From: Streptomyces werraensis
GTDB taxonomy: Bacteria > Actinomycetota > Actinomycetes > Streptomycetales > Streptomycetaceae
Direction: 5' to 3'
Length of the DNA: 64,000 nucleotides
NCBI GenBank assembly: GCA_014656175.1
Contig: BNBX01000012.1
Span: 62,001 to 126,000, forward strand
A program made the position numbers and the translations under genes. This document shows positions 27,536 through 35,345 of the stretch, in pieces; within the stretch, counting starts at the first letter, position 1; each line of letters opens with the position of its first letter. The notes under the pieces are model-generated. The model was not told the origin of the DNA, searched no databases, and was given only the letters and a program-made list of their open reading frames with translations.

Positions 27536-28354
27536 ATGGCCGACGCCCCCACCGGCAAGGTGACCTTCGTCGGGGCCGGTCCCGGCGCCGCCGATCTGCT
27601 GACGTTCCGCGGCGCGCGGGCCATCGCCGAGGCGGACGTGGTGATCTGGGCCGCCAGCCTGGTCCAGGCGGAGGTCCTGGAGCACGCGCGCCGGGACGCG
27701 GAGATCCTCGACTCGGCGGCGATGTCGCTGGAGGACGTGGTGGCCGTCTACGCGCGGGCCCGTGACGAGGGGCTGAAGGTCGCGCGGATCCACTCGGGTG
27801 ACCCCGCGCTGTGGGGCGGCACCCAGGAGCAGTTCGACCGGTGCGTGGAGCTGGGCATCGCCACGGAGATCGTGCCGGGCGTGTCGTCCTTCTCGGCGGT
27901 GGCGGCGCTCGCGGGGCGGGAGCTGACGATCCCCGAGGTGGCGCAGTCGGTGATCCTCACCCGGCTGGGCGGCGGGAAGACGCCGATGCCGCCCGGTGAG
28001 GAGGTCCGGGAGTTCGCGCGGCACGGCACCACGATGGCGGTGTTCCTGTCGGCGGCGCGCAGCGGACAGCTGGTGCGGGAGCTGCTGGAGGGCGGCTATC
28101 CGACGTCCACGCCGGTCGTGGTGGCGTACCAGGCGACCTGGCCGGAGGAGCTGGTGGTGCGGTGCACGATCGGCACGCTGGAGGAGACCGTCAAGGAGCA
28201 CAAGCTGTGGAAGCACACGCTGTTCCTGGTCGGTCCCGCCCTCGACGCGCACGGCACCCGCTCGCACCTGTACCACCCGGGTCACTTCCACGGCTTCCGC
28301 AAGGCCGACCCTCGGGCGCGCAGGGAGCTGCGGGAGCGGGGGGCGAGCACATGA
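27536..28354 (+). CDS. cobM: Precorrin-4 C11-methyltransferase CobM
   Basis: 272-aa tetrapyrrole methylase that methylates C11. N-terminal VTFVGAGPGAADLLTFRGA, then RIHSGDPALWGGTQEQ, VPGVSSFSAVAALAGRELT and VILTRLGGGKTPMP, the CobM/CbiF signature. The C-terminus adds a His-rich LYHPGHFHGF. ATG 27536 has AAGGA nine bases upstream. It begins the second block of cobalamin genes after the ZIP gene; because of that interruption it probably has its own promoter in the 96-bp divergent spacer 27440-27535. Its TGA overlaps cobL. Confidence 0.95.
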   Translation: MADAPTGKVTFVGAGPGAADLLTFRGARAIAEADVVIWAASLVQAEVLEHARRDAEILDSAAMSLEDVVAVYARARDEGLKVARIHSGDPALWGGTQEQFDRCVELGIATEIVPGVSSFSAVAALAGRELTIPEVAQSVILTRLGGGKTPMPPGEEVREFARHGTTMAVFLSAARSGQLVRELLEGGYPTSTPVVVAYQATWPEELVVRCTIGTLEETVKEHKLWKHTLFLVGPALDAHGTRSHLYHPGHFHGFRKADPRARRELRERGAST

Positions 28355-29586
28355 TCACCGTGGTGGGGACGGGGACGGGCGCACCGGTCGGCGTCCCGGA
28401 GATCGGGAAGGCCGCGCTCGTCGTCGGCGGGCGGCGGCATCTGGACGCCGTGAGGGTGCCGGAGGGGGCCGAGCGGATCGTGCTGGGGCCGTTGGCGCCC
28501 GCGCTCGACGCCGTCGCGAAGTATGTGGCCGAGGAACGGCCGGTGGTGGTGCTGGCGTCGGGCGATCCCGGGTTCTTCGGGATCGTGCGGGCGCTGGCCG
28601 AGCGGTTCGGTCCGGAGAGGCTCGACGTGCGGCCGGGGGTCTCCTCGGTCGCCGCCGCGTTCGCGCGGGCCGGGCTGCCGTGGGACGACGCCGTGGTGGT
28701 CAGCGCGCACGGGCGGGATCCGCGGACGGCGGTGAACGTGTGCCGGGCGCATCCGAAGGTCGCCGTGCTGACCGGGCCGGGCGCCGGTCCGGCCGAGCTG
28801 GGGGCGGCGCTGCGCGGTGAGCGGCGGGTGCTGGTCGTCGCGTCGGCGCTCGGGGCGGCCGGGGAGTCGGTGGAGCGGGTGACGCCCGAGGAAGCCGCCG
28901 GCCGGGACTGGGGTTCCGCGGTGAGCGTGGTGCTGTGCCTGGGGGAGACGCGGGCGCTGGGACCGGTGCGTACGGTCGCGGGGCTCGGGGAGCGTCCGGC
29001 CGGATGGGCGCTGCCGGAGGCGGAGTTCGCACACCGGGACTCGATGATCACCAAGTTCGAGGTGCGGGCGCTGGCGCTGGCCCGGCTGGGGCCGCGCCCC
29101 GGCGACCTGGTGTGGGACGTCGGCGCGGGGTCGGGGTCGGTGGCCGTGGAGTGCGCGCGGCTCGGCGCGGCCGCCGTGGCCGTGGAGCGGGACGCGGACG
29201 GTGTGGAGCGGGTGCGCGCCAACGCCGCCGCGCACGGTGTCGGCGTGCGGGTGGTGCACGGGGAGGCGCCGGGCGCGCTGGACGGGCTGGGCGACGATCC
29301 GGACGCCGTGTTCGTCGGCGGCGGGGGCCGGGAGCTGCCGGCGGTCGTCGGCGCGTGCGCGCGCCGGGCGCGGCGGACGGTCGTCGTGGCGATGGCCGCG
29401 CTGGACCGGGTGCCGGCCGCGCGGGCGGCGCTGACCGGCGCGGGCCTGGTCTGCGACGGCGTGCTGCTGCAGTCGTCGCGGCTGGCGCCGCTGCCCGGGG
29501 ACGTGACCCGGCTGGCGGCCACCAATCCGGTTTTCCTGCTGTGGGGCGTACGGCCCCCGGCGCACAGTGAAGGAGTCTGCGAGTGA
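28351..29586 (+). CDS. cobL: Precorrin-6Y C5,15-methyltransferase (decarboxylating) CobL
   Basis: 411-aa fusion of CbiE (C5 methylase, about 1-205) and CbiT (C15 methylase/decarboxylase, about 225-400). The CbiE part has ITVVGTGTG, LASGDPGFFGIV and VRPGVSSVAAAFARAGLPWD; the CbiT part has AHRDSMITKFEVRALALARL and the SAM-binding loop VWDVGAGSGSVAVECARL. ATG 28351 overlaps the cobM TGA and its TGA overlaps the next GTG. The fused form is the CobL arrangement of aerobic-type pathways. Confidence 0.95.
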   Translation: MITVVGTGTGAPVGVPEIGKAALVVGGRRHLDAVRVPEGAERIVLGPLAPALDAVAKYVAEERPVVVLASGDPGFFGIVRALAERFGPERLDVRPGVSSVAAAFARAGLPWDDAVVVSAHGRDPRTAVNVCRAHPKVAVLTGPGAGPAELGAALRGERRVLVVASALGAAGESVERVTPEEAAGRDWGSAVSVVLCLGETRALGPVRTVAGLGERPAGWALPEAEFAHRDSMITKFEVRALALARLGPRPGDLVWDVGAGSGSVAVECARLGAAAVAVERDADGVERVRANAAAHGVGVRVVHGEAPGALDGLGDDPDAVFVGGGGRELPAVVGACARRARRTVVVAMAALDRVPAARAALTGAGLVCDGVLLQSSRLAPLPGDVTRLAATNPVFLLWGVRPPAHSEGVCE

Positions 29587-31265
29587 TCGGCCTCATCTCC
29601 GCCACGGCGGCGGGAGCGGCGGCGCGGGACCGGCTGGCCGCCGCCTGGCCGGACCGCACGCGCGTGTACGGCGGTCCGGTGGCGGACGCGGTACGGACCG
29701 CGTTCGCCGAGTGCGACCGGCTGGTGTGTTTCCTCGCCACCGGGGCCGTGGTGCGGCTGGTGGCGCCGCTGCTGGACGGCAAGGCGGACGACCCGGGCGT
29801 GGTGTGCGTCGACGAGGCCGGGCGGTTCGCGGTGTCGCTGCTCGGCGGGCACGGCGGCGGCGCGAACGAACTCGCCCGCGAGGTGGGCGAGGTGCTGGGC
29901 GCGGAGCCGGTGGTGACGACCGCGACGGACGCGGTGGGGCTGCCGGGTCTGGACACGCTGGGCCTTCCGGTGGAGGGCGATGTGGCGGCCGTGTCGCGGG
30001 CGCTGCTGGACGGGGAGCCGGTGGCGCTGCGCGCCGAGGTGGCCTGGCCGCTGCCGCCGCTGCCGGTCTCCGCCGAGGGCGCGTACACGGTCCGGGTGAC
30101 CGACCGGCTGGTCGAACCGGCCGGCGGGGAGGCGGTGTTGCGGCCTCCGACGCTCGTCGTCGGGGTGGGCGCGTCGAAGGGCGCCCCCGTCGAGGAGGTG
30201 CTCGGGCTCGTCGAGGACGCGCTGCGGGAGGCGGGGCTGTCGGCGGCGTCCGTGGCCGAACTGGCCACCGTCGACGCCAAGGCCGGGGAGCCGGGGCTCG
30301 TGGAGGCGGCCCAAAGGCTCGGCGTGCCGCTGGTGACGCACGCTGCGGAGGAGCTGGCGCGCGTCGTGGTCCCGAACCCGTCGGACGCGCCGCTCGCCGC
30401 CGTGGGCACCCCGTCCGTCGCGGAGGCCGCCGCGCTCGTCGGCGGCGGTGAACTCCTCGTGCCCAAGCGGAAGTCGGCGGGCTCACCCGCCATGGCGACC
30501 TGCGCGGTCGTACGCCGTCCGGGCCGGGGACGGCTCGCGGTGGTCGGGCTCGGGCCCGGCGCGCGGGACCTGCTCACCCCGCGCGCGCGGGACGAACTGC
30601 GGCGCGCGTCGGTGCTGGTGGGCCTCGACCAGTACGTCGACCAGATCCGCGACCTGCTGCGGCCCGGCACCCGTGTGCTGGAGTCGGGGCTCGGCGCGGA
30701 GGAGGAGCGGGCGCGTACGGCGGTCGCGGAGGCCCGGCGCGGGCAGGCGGTCGCACTGATCGGCAGCGGTGACGCGGGCGTGTACGCGATGGCGTCCCCG
30801 GCGCTCGCGGAGGCGTCCGACGACATCGACGTGGTCGGCGTGCCGGGGGTGACGGCGGCGCTCGCGGCGGGCGCGCTGCTCGGGGCGCCGCTGGGCCACG
30901 ACCACGTGTCCATCAGCCTGTCCGACCTGCACACGCCGTGGGAGGTCATCGAGCGGCGGGTGCGGGCGGCGGCCGAGGCGGACCTGGTGGTGACGTTCTA
31001 CAACCCGCGCAGCCGGGGCCGCGACTGGCAGCTGCCGAAGGCGCTCGCCGTGCTCGCCGGGCACCGGACGCCCGCCACACCCGTCGGCGTCGTGCGGAAC
31101 GCGTCCCGCGCGGACGAGTCGGTGCGGCTGACCACGCTGGCCGCGCTGGACCCGGCGACGGTCGACATGATGACGGTCGTGACCGTGGGCAACACGGCGA
31201 CCCGGCAGATCGCGGGGCGCATGGTCACCCCGCGCGGCTACCTCTGGCAGGAGGAGACCCGGTGA
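29583..31265 (+). CDS. cobJ: CbiG-CobJ fusion (precorrin-3B C17-methyltransferase)
   Basis: 560-aa fusion. The N-terminal part (about 1-300) is CbiG-like: LICH-type opening LISATAAGAAARDRLAAAWP, LVCFLATGAVVRLVAPLL, GGHGGGANELAREV and VVGVGASKGAPVEEVL; CbiG opens the ring-A lactone in the anaerobic route. The C-terminal part (about 315-560) is CobJ/CbiH: AVVGLGPGARDLLTPRA, ALIGSGDAGVYAMASP, GVPGVTAALAAGALLGAPL and LVVTFYNPRSRGRDWQL, the ring-contracting C17 methylase. Whether CbiG is functional in a CobN-type pathway is an open point. Overlaps cobL and cobH by 4 nt. Confidence 0.93.
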   Translation: MIGLISATAAGAAARDRLAAAWPDRTRVYGGPVADAVRTAFAECDRLVCFLATGAVVRLVAPLLDGKADDPGVVCVDEAGRFAVSLLGGHGGGANELAREVGEVLGAEPVVTTATDAVGLPGLDTLGLPVEGDVAAVSRALLDGEPVALRAEVAWPLPPLPVSAEGAYTVRVTDRLVEPAGGEAVLRPPTLVVGVGASKGAPVEEVLGLVEDALREAGLSAASVAELATVDAKAGEPGLVEAAQRLGVPLVTHAAEELARVVVPNPSDAPLAAVGTPSVAEAAALVGGGELLVPKRKSAGSPAMATCAVVRRPGRGRLAVVGLGPGARDLLTPRARDELRRASVLVGLDQYVDQIRDLLRPGTRVLESGLGAEEERARTAVAEARRGQAVALIGSGDAGVYAMASPALAEASDDIDVVGVPGVTAALAAGALLGAPLGHDHVSISLSDLHTPWEVIERRVRAAAEADLVVTFYNPRSRGRDWQLPKALAVLAGHRTPATPVGVVRNASRADESVRLTTLAALDPATVDMMTVVTVGNTATRQIAGRMVTPRGYLWQEETR

Positions 31266-31849
31266 ACCGCGTGATCCACCCCATCGAGCAGGAGTCCTTC
31301 CGGCGGCTGCGGGCCCGCCTCGACACGTCGCACCTCCCGCCGCTGACCCGGGCGGTCGTGGAGCGGGTCGTGCACTCCTCCGCCGACCTGGAGTACGCCG
31401 CCGACCTCGTCATGGACGAGGCCGAACTGGAGCGTGCGCACGCCGCGCTGCACGCGGGCGCGCCCGTCGTCGCGGACGTGGAGATGGTCGCGGCCGGGAT
31501 CACCCGCCGCGAGACCGTGTGCCGGCTGCGCGAGGCGCGGTCCGGGCAGGGGCTCACCCGGTCCGCGCACGCCGTGCGGCTCGCCTACGAGGAGGTCGGG
31601 CCCGGCGCCGTGTGGGTGATCGGGTGCGCGCCCACCGCGCTGGAGGAGCTGCTGACCCTGGACGCCTCCCCCGCGCTGGTGATCGGCCTGCCCGTCGGGT
31701 TCGTCGGCGCCGCCGAGTCCAAGGCGGCGCTGCGGGAGAGCGGACTGCCCGCCGTGAGCAACGTGTCCGAGAAGGGCGGGTCGGCGGTCGCCGCCGCCGC
31801 GCTCAACGCCCTGCTGTACCACCCCGCTTCGACCGAGGAGACCCTGTGA
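31262..31849 (+). CDS. cobH: Precorrin-8X methylmutase CobH
   Basis: 195-aa CobH/CbiC enzyme that moves a methyl group from C11 to C12 to give hydrogenobyrinate. Family features: IEQESFRRLRARLD, VVERVVHSSADLEYAADLVM, DVEMVAAGITRR, the catalytic histidine in TRSAHAVRLA (near residue 102), and GLPVGFVGAAESKAAL. GTG 31262 overlaps the CobJ stop and the stop overlaps cbiX. Cytoplasmic; normal length. Confidence 0.95.
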   Translation: MNRVIHPIEQESFRRLRARLDTSHLPPLTRAVVERVVHSSADLEYAADLVMDEAELERAHAALHAGAPVVADVEMVAAGITRRETVCRLREARSGQGLTRSAHAVRLAYEEVGPGAVWVIGCAPTALEELLTLDASPALVIGLPVGFVGAAESKAALRESGLPAVSNVSEKGGSAVAAAALNALLYHPASTEETL

Positions 31850-32757
31850 CCACCCCGCCCGCCCTGCTCATCGCCGGCCACGGCACCCGGGACGACGCCG
31901 GAGCGGAGGCGTTCCGCGCCTTCGTGCGGGAACTGGGCCGCCGCCGGCCCGGCCTGCCCGTCGCGGGCGGTTTCATCGAACTGTCCCCGCCGCCGCTGGG
32001 CGAGGCCGTCGCCGAGCTGGTGGGGCGGGGGGTGCGGCGGTTCGCGGCCGTGCCGCTGATGCTGGTGTCCGCCGGGCACGCCAAGGGCGACATCCCGGCC
32101 GCGCTGGCCCGCGAGAAGGAACGCCACCCCGGTGTCTCGTACACGTACGGCCGTCCGCTGGGCCCGCACCCCGCGCTGCTGCGGGTGCTGGAGCGGCGGC
32201 TCGCGGAGGCGGTGGACCCGTCCTGGGACCCCGCCGAGGTGACGGTGCTGCTGGTGGGGCGCGGGTCGACGGACCCGGACGCCAACGCGGAGGTGTTCAA
32301 GGCGGCCCGGCTGCTGTGGGAGGGACGCGGGTACGCGGGCGTGGAGACGGCGTTCGTGTCGCTGGCGAAGCCGGACGTGCCGAGCGGCCTCGACCGGTGC
32401 GCCCGGCTGGGGGCGCGGCGGATCGTCGTCCTGCCGTACTTCCTGTTCACCGGGATCCTGCCGGACCGGGTGCGGACGCAGACCGAGGAGTGGGCGGCGG
32501 CCCACCCGGAGGCGGAGGTGCGGTCGGCGGACGTCATCGGCCCGGAGCCGGAGCTGCTGGACCTCGTTCTCGAGCGGTACGAGGAGGCGGTGAAGGGCGA
32601 TCTGCGGATGAACTGCGACTCCTGCGTCTACCGGATCGCGCTGCCCGGCTTCGAGGACAAGGTGGGGCTGCCGCAGCAGCCGCATTTCCACCCGGACGAC
32701 GACGGGCACCACCATCACGGGCATGGTCACACGCACTCCCACAGCCATGCCCACTGA
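31846..32757 (+). CDS. cbiX: Sirohydrochlorin chelatase CbiX with MxCxxC and His-rich tail
   Basis: 303-aa two-domain (CbiX-L type) chelatase, inserting cobalt or iron into sirohydrochlorin. The N-terminal half opens LLIAGHGTRDDAG with the metal-binding His and has VPLMLVSAGHAKGDIP; the second half repeats the fold (LLVGRGSTDPDAN, LPYFLFTGILPDRV). The C-terminus has MNCDSC, the MxCxxC motif known to bind an Fe-S cluster in long CbiX, and then a His-rich tail (HHHHGHGHTHSHSHAH, roughly the last 16 residues), likely a metal reservoir. GTG 31846 overlaps cobH. Overlaps cobC by 11 nt. Confidence 0.92.
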   Translation: MTTPPALLIAGHGTRDDAGAEAFRAFVRELGRRRPGLPVAGGFIELSPPPLGEAVAELVGRGVRRFAAVPLMLVSAGHAKGDIPAALAREKERHPGVSYTYGRPLGPHPALLRVLERRLAEAVDPSWDPAEVTVLLVGRGSTDPDANAEVFKAARLLWEGRGYAGVETAFVSLAKPDVPSGLDRCARLGARRIVVLPYFLFTGILPDRVRTQTEEWAAAHPEAEVRSADVIGPEPELLDLVLERYEEAVKGDLRMNCDSCVYRIALPGFEDKVGLPQQPHFHPDDDGHHHHGHGHTHSHSHAH

Positions 32758-33808
32758 CCCGGGGGCCGGCCACGACCTGCGCCACCACGGCGACGCCGAG
32801 GTCCGCGACGACGGCTCCACGCTCGTCGACCTCGCGGTCAACGTCCGCGCGGACACGCCCCCGGCGTGGCTGCGGGACCGCATGGCGGCGTCGCTGGCCG
32901 GGCTCGCCGCCTACCCGGACGGACGGGCCGCGCGGGCCGCGGTGGCGGCGCGGCACGGGCTCGGGGTGGAGCGGGTGCTGCTGACGGCGGGCGCGGCGGA
33001 GGCGTTCGTGCTGCTGGCGCGGGCGCTGAAGGTCTCGCGGCCGGCGGTGGTGCATCCGCAGTTCACGGAGCCGGAGGCGGCACTGCGTGACGCGGGGCAC
33101 ACGGTGGACCGGGTGCTGCTACGGGAGTCCGACGGCTTCCGCCTCGACCCGGCGGCGGTTCCGCAGGACGCGGACCTGGTGGTGATCGGCAACCCCACCA
33201 ACCCGACGTCGGTGCTGCACCCGGCTCGGACGCTGGCCCGGCTGGCCCGCCCCGGGCGGACGCTGGTGGTCGACGAGGCGTTCATGGACGCGGTCCCGGG
33301 CGAACGGGAGGCCCTGGCCGGCCGGACGGACGTCCCGGGCCTGGTCGTGCTGCGCAGCCTGACCAAGACGTGGGGCCTGGCCGGCCTGCGCATCGGGTAC
33401 GTCCTCGCGGCCCCGGAGACCGTCGCCGAGCTGGAACGGGCGCAGCCGCTGTGGCCGGTGTCGACGCCGGCACTGGCGGCGGCGGAGGCATGTGTGTCGC
33501 CTGCGGCGCTCGCGGAGGCGGAGGAGGCGGCGCGGGCGATCGCGGCGAACCGCGCGTACTTGATCGCGGGCTTGCGGGACTTCACGTCCCACGGCCTGCG
33601 GGTGGTGGAACCGGCGGAGGCCCCCTTCGTCCTGGTGCGCGTCCCGGACGCGGCGGGCGTACGGGAACGTCTGCGCTTCCTCGGCTATGCGACCCGCCGC
33701 GGGGACACGTTCCCCGGCCTGGACGAGGAGTGGCTCCGCCTGGCGGTACGGGACAGGGAGACCACGGAGGGGTTCCTGCGGGCGCTGGGACGGGCGCTGG
33801 GCGCCTGA
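32747..33808 (+). CDS. cobC: PLP-dependent aminotransferase-like protein CobC
   Basis: 353-aa fold-type I PLP protein of the threonine-phosphate decarboxylase/histidinol-phosphate aminotransferase group, expected to supply (R)-1-aminopropan-2-ol phosphate for the CobD reaction. Features: LTAGAAEAFVLLARAL, VIGNPTNPTSVLHP (PLP-binding Asn/Pro), VVDEAFMD, and the Schiff-base lysine in LRSLTKTWGLAGLRIGY near residue 207. ATG 32747 overlaps cbiX by 11 nt; ATG 32723 is an in-frame alternative. Last gene of the cobalamin cluster, followed by repeats and a hairpin. Confidence 0.92.
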   Translation: MPTDPGAGHDLRHHGDAEVRDDGSTLVDLAVNVRADTPPAWLRDRMAASLAGLAAYPDGRAARAAVAARHGLGVERVLLTAGAAEAFVLLARALKVSRPAVVHPQFTEPEAALRDAGHTVDRVLLRESDGFRLDPAAVPQDADLVVIGNPTNPTSVLHPARTLARLARPGRTLVVDEAFMDAVPGEREALAGRTDVPGLVVLRSLTKTWGLAGLRIGYVLAAPETVAELERAQPLWPVSTPALAAAEACVSPAALAEAEEAARAIAANRAYLIAGLRDFTSHGLRVVEPAEAPFVLVRVPDAAGVRERLRFLGYATRRGDTFPGLDEEWLRLAVRDRETTEGFLRALGRALGA

Positions 33809-33860
33809 CCACCGAGCGGTTGCCCGCCGCTGCGCCGAGGGCGGGAAGTCCGCGGCCGGT

Positions 33861-34107
33861 CGCGCAGTTCCCCGCGCCCCTAAAAGGCGCCCCTCCCGTG
33901 CCACCGGGCGGCACCTCTGCGGCCCGCCTCGACCGGACCCGCGCCCCTGACGGCAACCCGTCTGCCGAGACCGCTCGTCCCCCGCCCGCGGCCCGTCCCG
34001 GGCTGATCGCGCAGTTCCCCGCGCCCCTGAAGGGGCGCAGCGGCCAGCCGACCCGGCCTGCGGGCAGTCGTGCCGCTGGGGCGGCACGGGTGGGCGCAGG
34101 CGGCACC
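33861..34107. repeat. Dispersed intergenic repeat cluster, copies A and B
   Basis: Two copies of a core CGCGCAGTTCCCCGCGCCCC begin at 33861 and 34008; in the second it runs into an AGGGGCGC arm, making a GCGCCCCT hairpin (34021-34038). A second module of 30 bp at 34078-34107 recurs at 42933-42962 with one mismatch. Further degenerate copies of the core are at 43051-43070 and, inverted, at 55750-55769. They fill most of the 392-bp gap after cobC, in which I see no gene. Confidence 0.85.
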
Positions 34108-34160
34108 CTTGCGGCGCGGCTCGGCTTCGTCACGGTGACGCGGCCCTGTCTCCGCGGGCG

Positions 34161-34190
34161 CGGGGCGCGGGGGCGTCCCCCCGCGCCCCG
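34161..34190. terminator. GC hairpin between convergent cobC and LAETG gene
   Basis: Stem of about 13 bp, CGGGGCGCGGGGG (34161-34173) with CCCCCGCGCCCCG (34178-34190), loop CGTC. It lies 10 bp beyond the stop of the leftward surface-protein gene and can serve both converging transcripts. Confidence 0.7.
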
Positions 34191-34200
34191 GCCGCTCGGG

Positions 34201-35145
34201 TCAGTTCCGCCGTCCCCGCCGCGACAGCAGCACCGCTCCCCCGCCGGCCGCGAGCAGCGCGACCGCCCCCGCCGCCACGTACGGCGTGGCCGAATCCCCG
34301 CCCGTCTCGGCGAGGCCGGTCTCCGCGGGGGCCGCCTGTCCGGCGCGGGCGCCCTGGGGTCCGACGGCGGGCTCCGCCTTCTCGGGGGCGTCGGGGGCGG
34401 CCGCCTCCGGCTCCTCCTCGGCCGGCGCCGGCGTCTCGCACCGTGACTCCGCCAGCGTGAGGTGTCCCTCCACCTCGGCCACGTTCAGCTTCGCCGGGTC
34501 GACCGACACCTCCAGCTTCAGCGCGGTGGCCGCTGCCGTGGACGACGTCGTCGCGGTCGTGGACAGGTCGAGGCGGACCGACCCCACTCCCGGCACGTCG
34601 ACGTGCGTCGGGCCGCCCGCGCTCAGCGAGACCCGCTTGCCGAGGACGGTGACCGCGGCGGGCAGGGTGACGGAGGCGTGCGGGGTCGTGCCCGACTCGC
34701 AGACCGCCCTGGAGCCGACCGCCTCGATCTCGACGAGCGACAGCAGCGGCAGTCCGGGGACGTGCAGGCGGGCGTCGGCGAGGGTGGTGGACGCCTCCGC
34801 CCTGTCCCCCTCGACGGTCGCGACCGCGTCGGCCACCTCGGCGCGCAGCACGCTGAACGGTTTGCCGCGGTCGACCCCGTCGAGGGTGGCGGTGAGGGCC
34901 GTCTTCCGCGCGCTCTGCGGCGCCTCGACCTCGTTGAGGGAAACGGTGAGCGGGACCTGCACCGACTTGTTGAGCAGGGACACGTCGAGGTCGGTGCGCA
35001 GCACGGAGGCGCCGGCGTGTCCATGGCCCTCGGTGGCGTACACGGGCGCCGCGCCGGCGAGGGCGACGGGTCCCGCGGTGAGCGCGCAGGCCACCGCGAC
35101 TGCCGGCCAACGGCGAACAGGCGCACGGAAGTTGTGGGTGTACAA
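34201..35145 (-). CDS. SCO1860-family LAETG-anchored surface protein
   Basis: 314-aa exported protein. N-terminal signal peptide (about 1-37; basic RRW then an Ala/Val core), a soluble beta-rich domain with repeated VEGDRAE/VEGHLTL-type strands, a Pro/Glu/Ala spacer, and a C-terminal sorting signal: LAETG at residues 278-282, a hydrophobic helix, and the charged tail SRRGRRN. LAXTG is the target of class E sortases in Streptomyces, so the protein should be linked to the cell wall. Function unknown. The TTG 35145 start has only GGGGG as a distant SD. No sortase gene lies nearby. Confidence 0.88.
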   Translation of the reverse strand: MYTHNFRAPVRRWPAVAVACALTAGPVALAGAAPVYATEGHGHAGASVLRTDLDVSLLNKSVQVPLTVSLNEVEAPQSARKTALTATLDGVDRGKPFSVLRAEVADAVATVEGDRAEASTTLADARLHVPGLPLLSLVEIEAVGSRAVCESGTTPHASVTLPAAVTVLGKRVSLSAGGPTHVDVPGVGSVRLDLSTTATTSSTAAATALKLEVSVDPAKLNVAEVEGHLTLAESRCETPAPAEEEPEAAAPDAPEKAEPAVGPQGARAGQAAPAETGLAETGGDSATPYVAAGAVALLAAGGGAVLLSRRGRRN

Positions 35146-35310
35146 GGTGGTGGGACCCCCATGAGACTTTGCTGGGACCCGGAAAGGATGTCCACGCCCG
35201 CGCCGCCCCGTCAGCGATCCGGCGACTCTTCACTCCTTCGGGGAAGACTGGAGAGCATTTTCGATTTCCGGGGCACGACTGTTCCCCGCCGTCACCCTCA
35301 GGGGCCCCAC

Positions 35311-35345
35311 CGACGGGCGCGTCCTACGCGACGACGCGCCCGTCG
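35311..35345 (-). terminator. Hairpin overlapping the amidohydrolase stop
   Basis: Arms CGACGGGCGCGTC (35311-35323) and GACGCGCCCGTCG (35333-35345) form a 13-bp stem with a 9-nt loop. The right arm includes the last codons and stop of the amidohydrolase gene. Candidate terminator for that gene. Confidence 0.5.
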
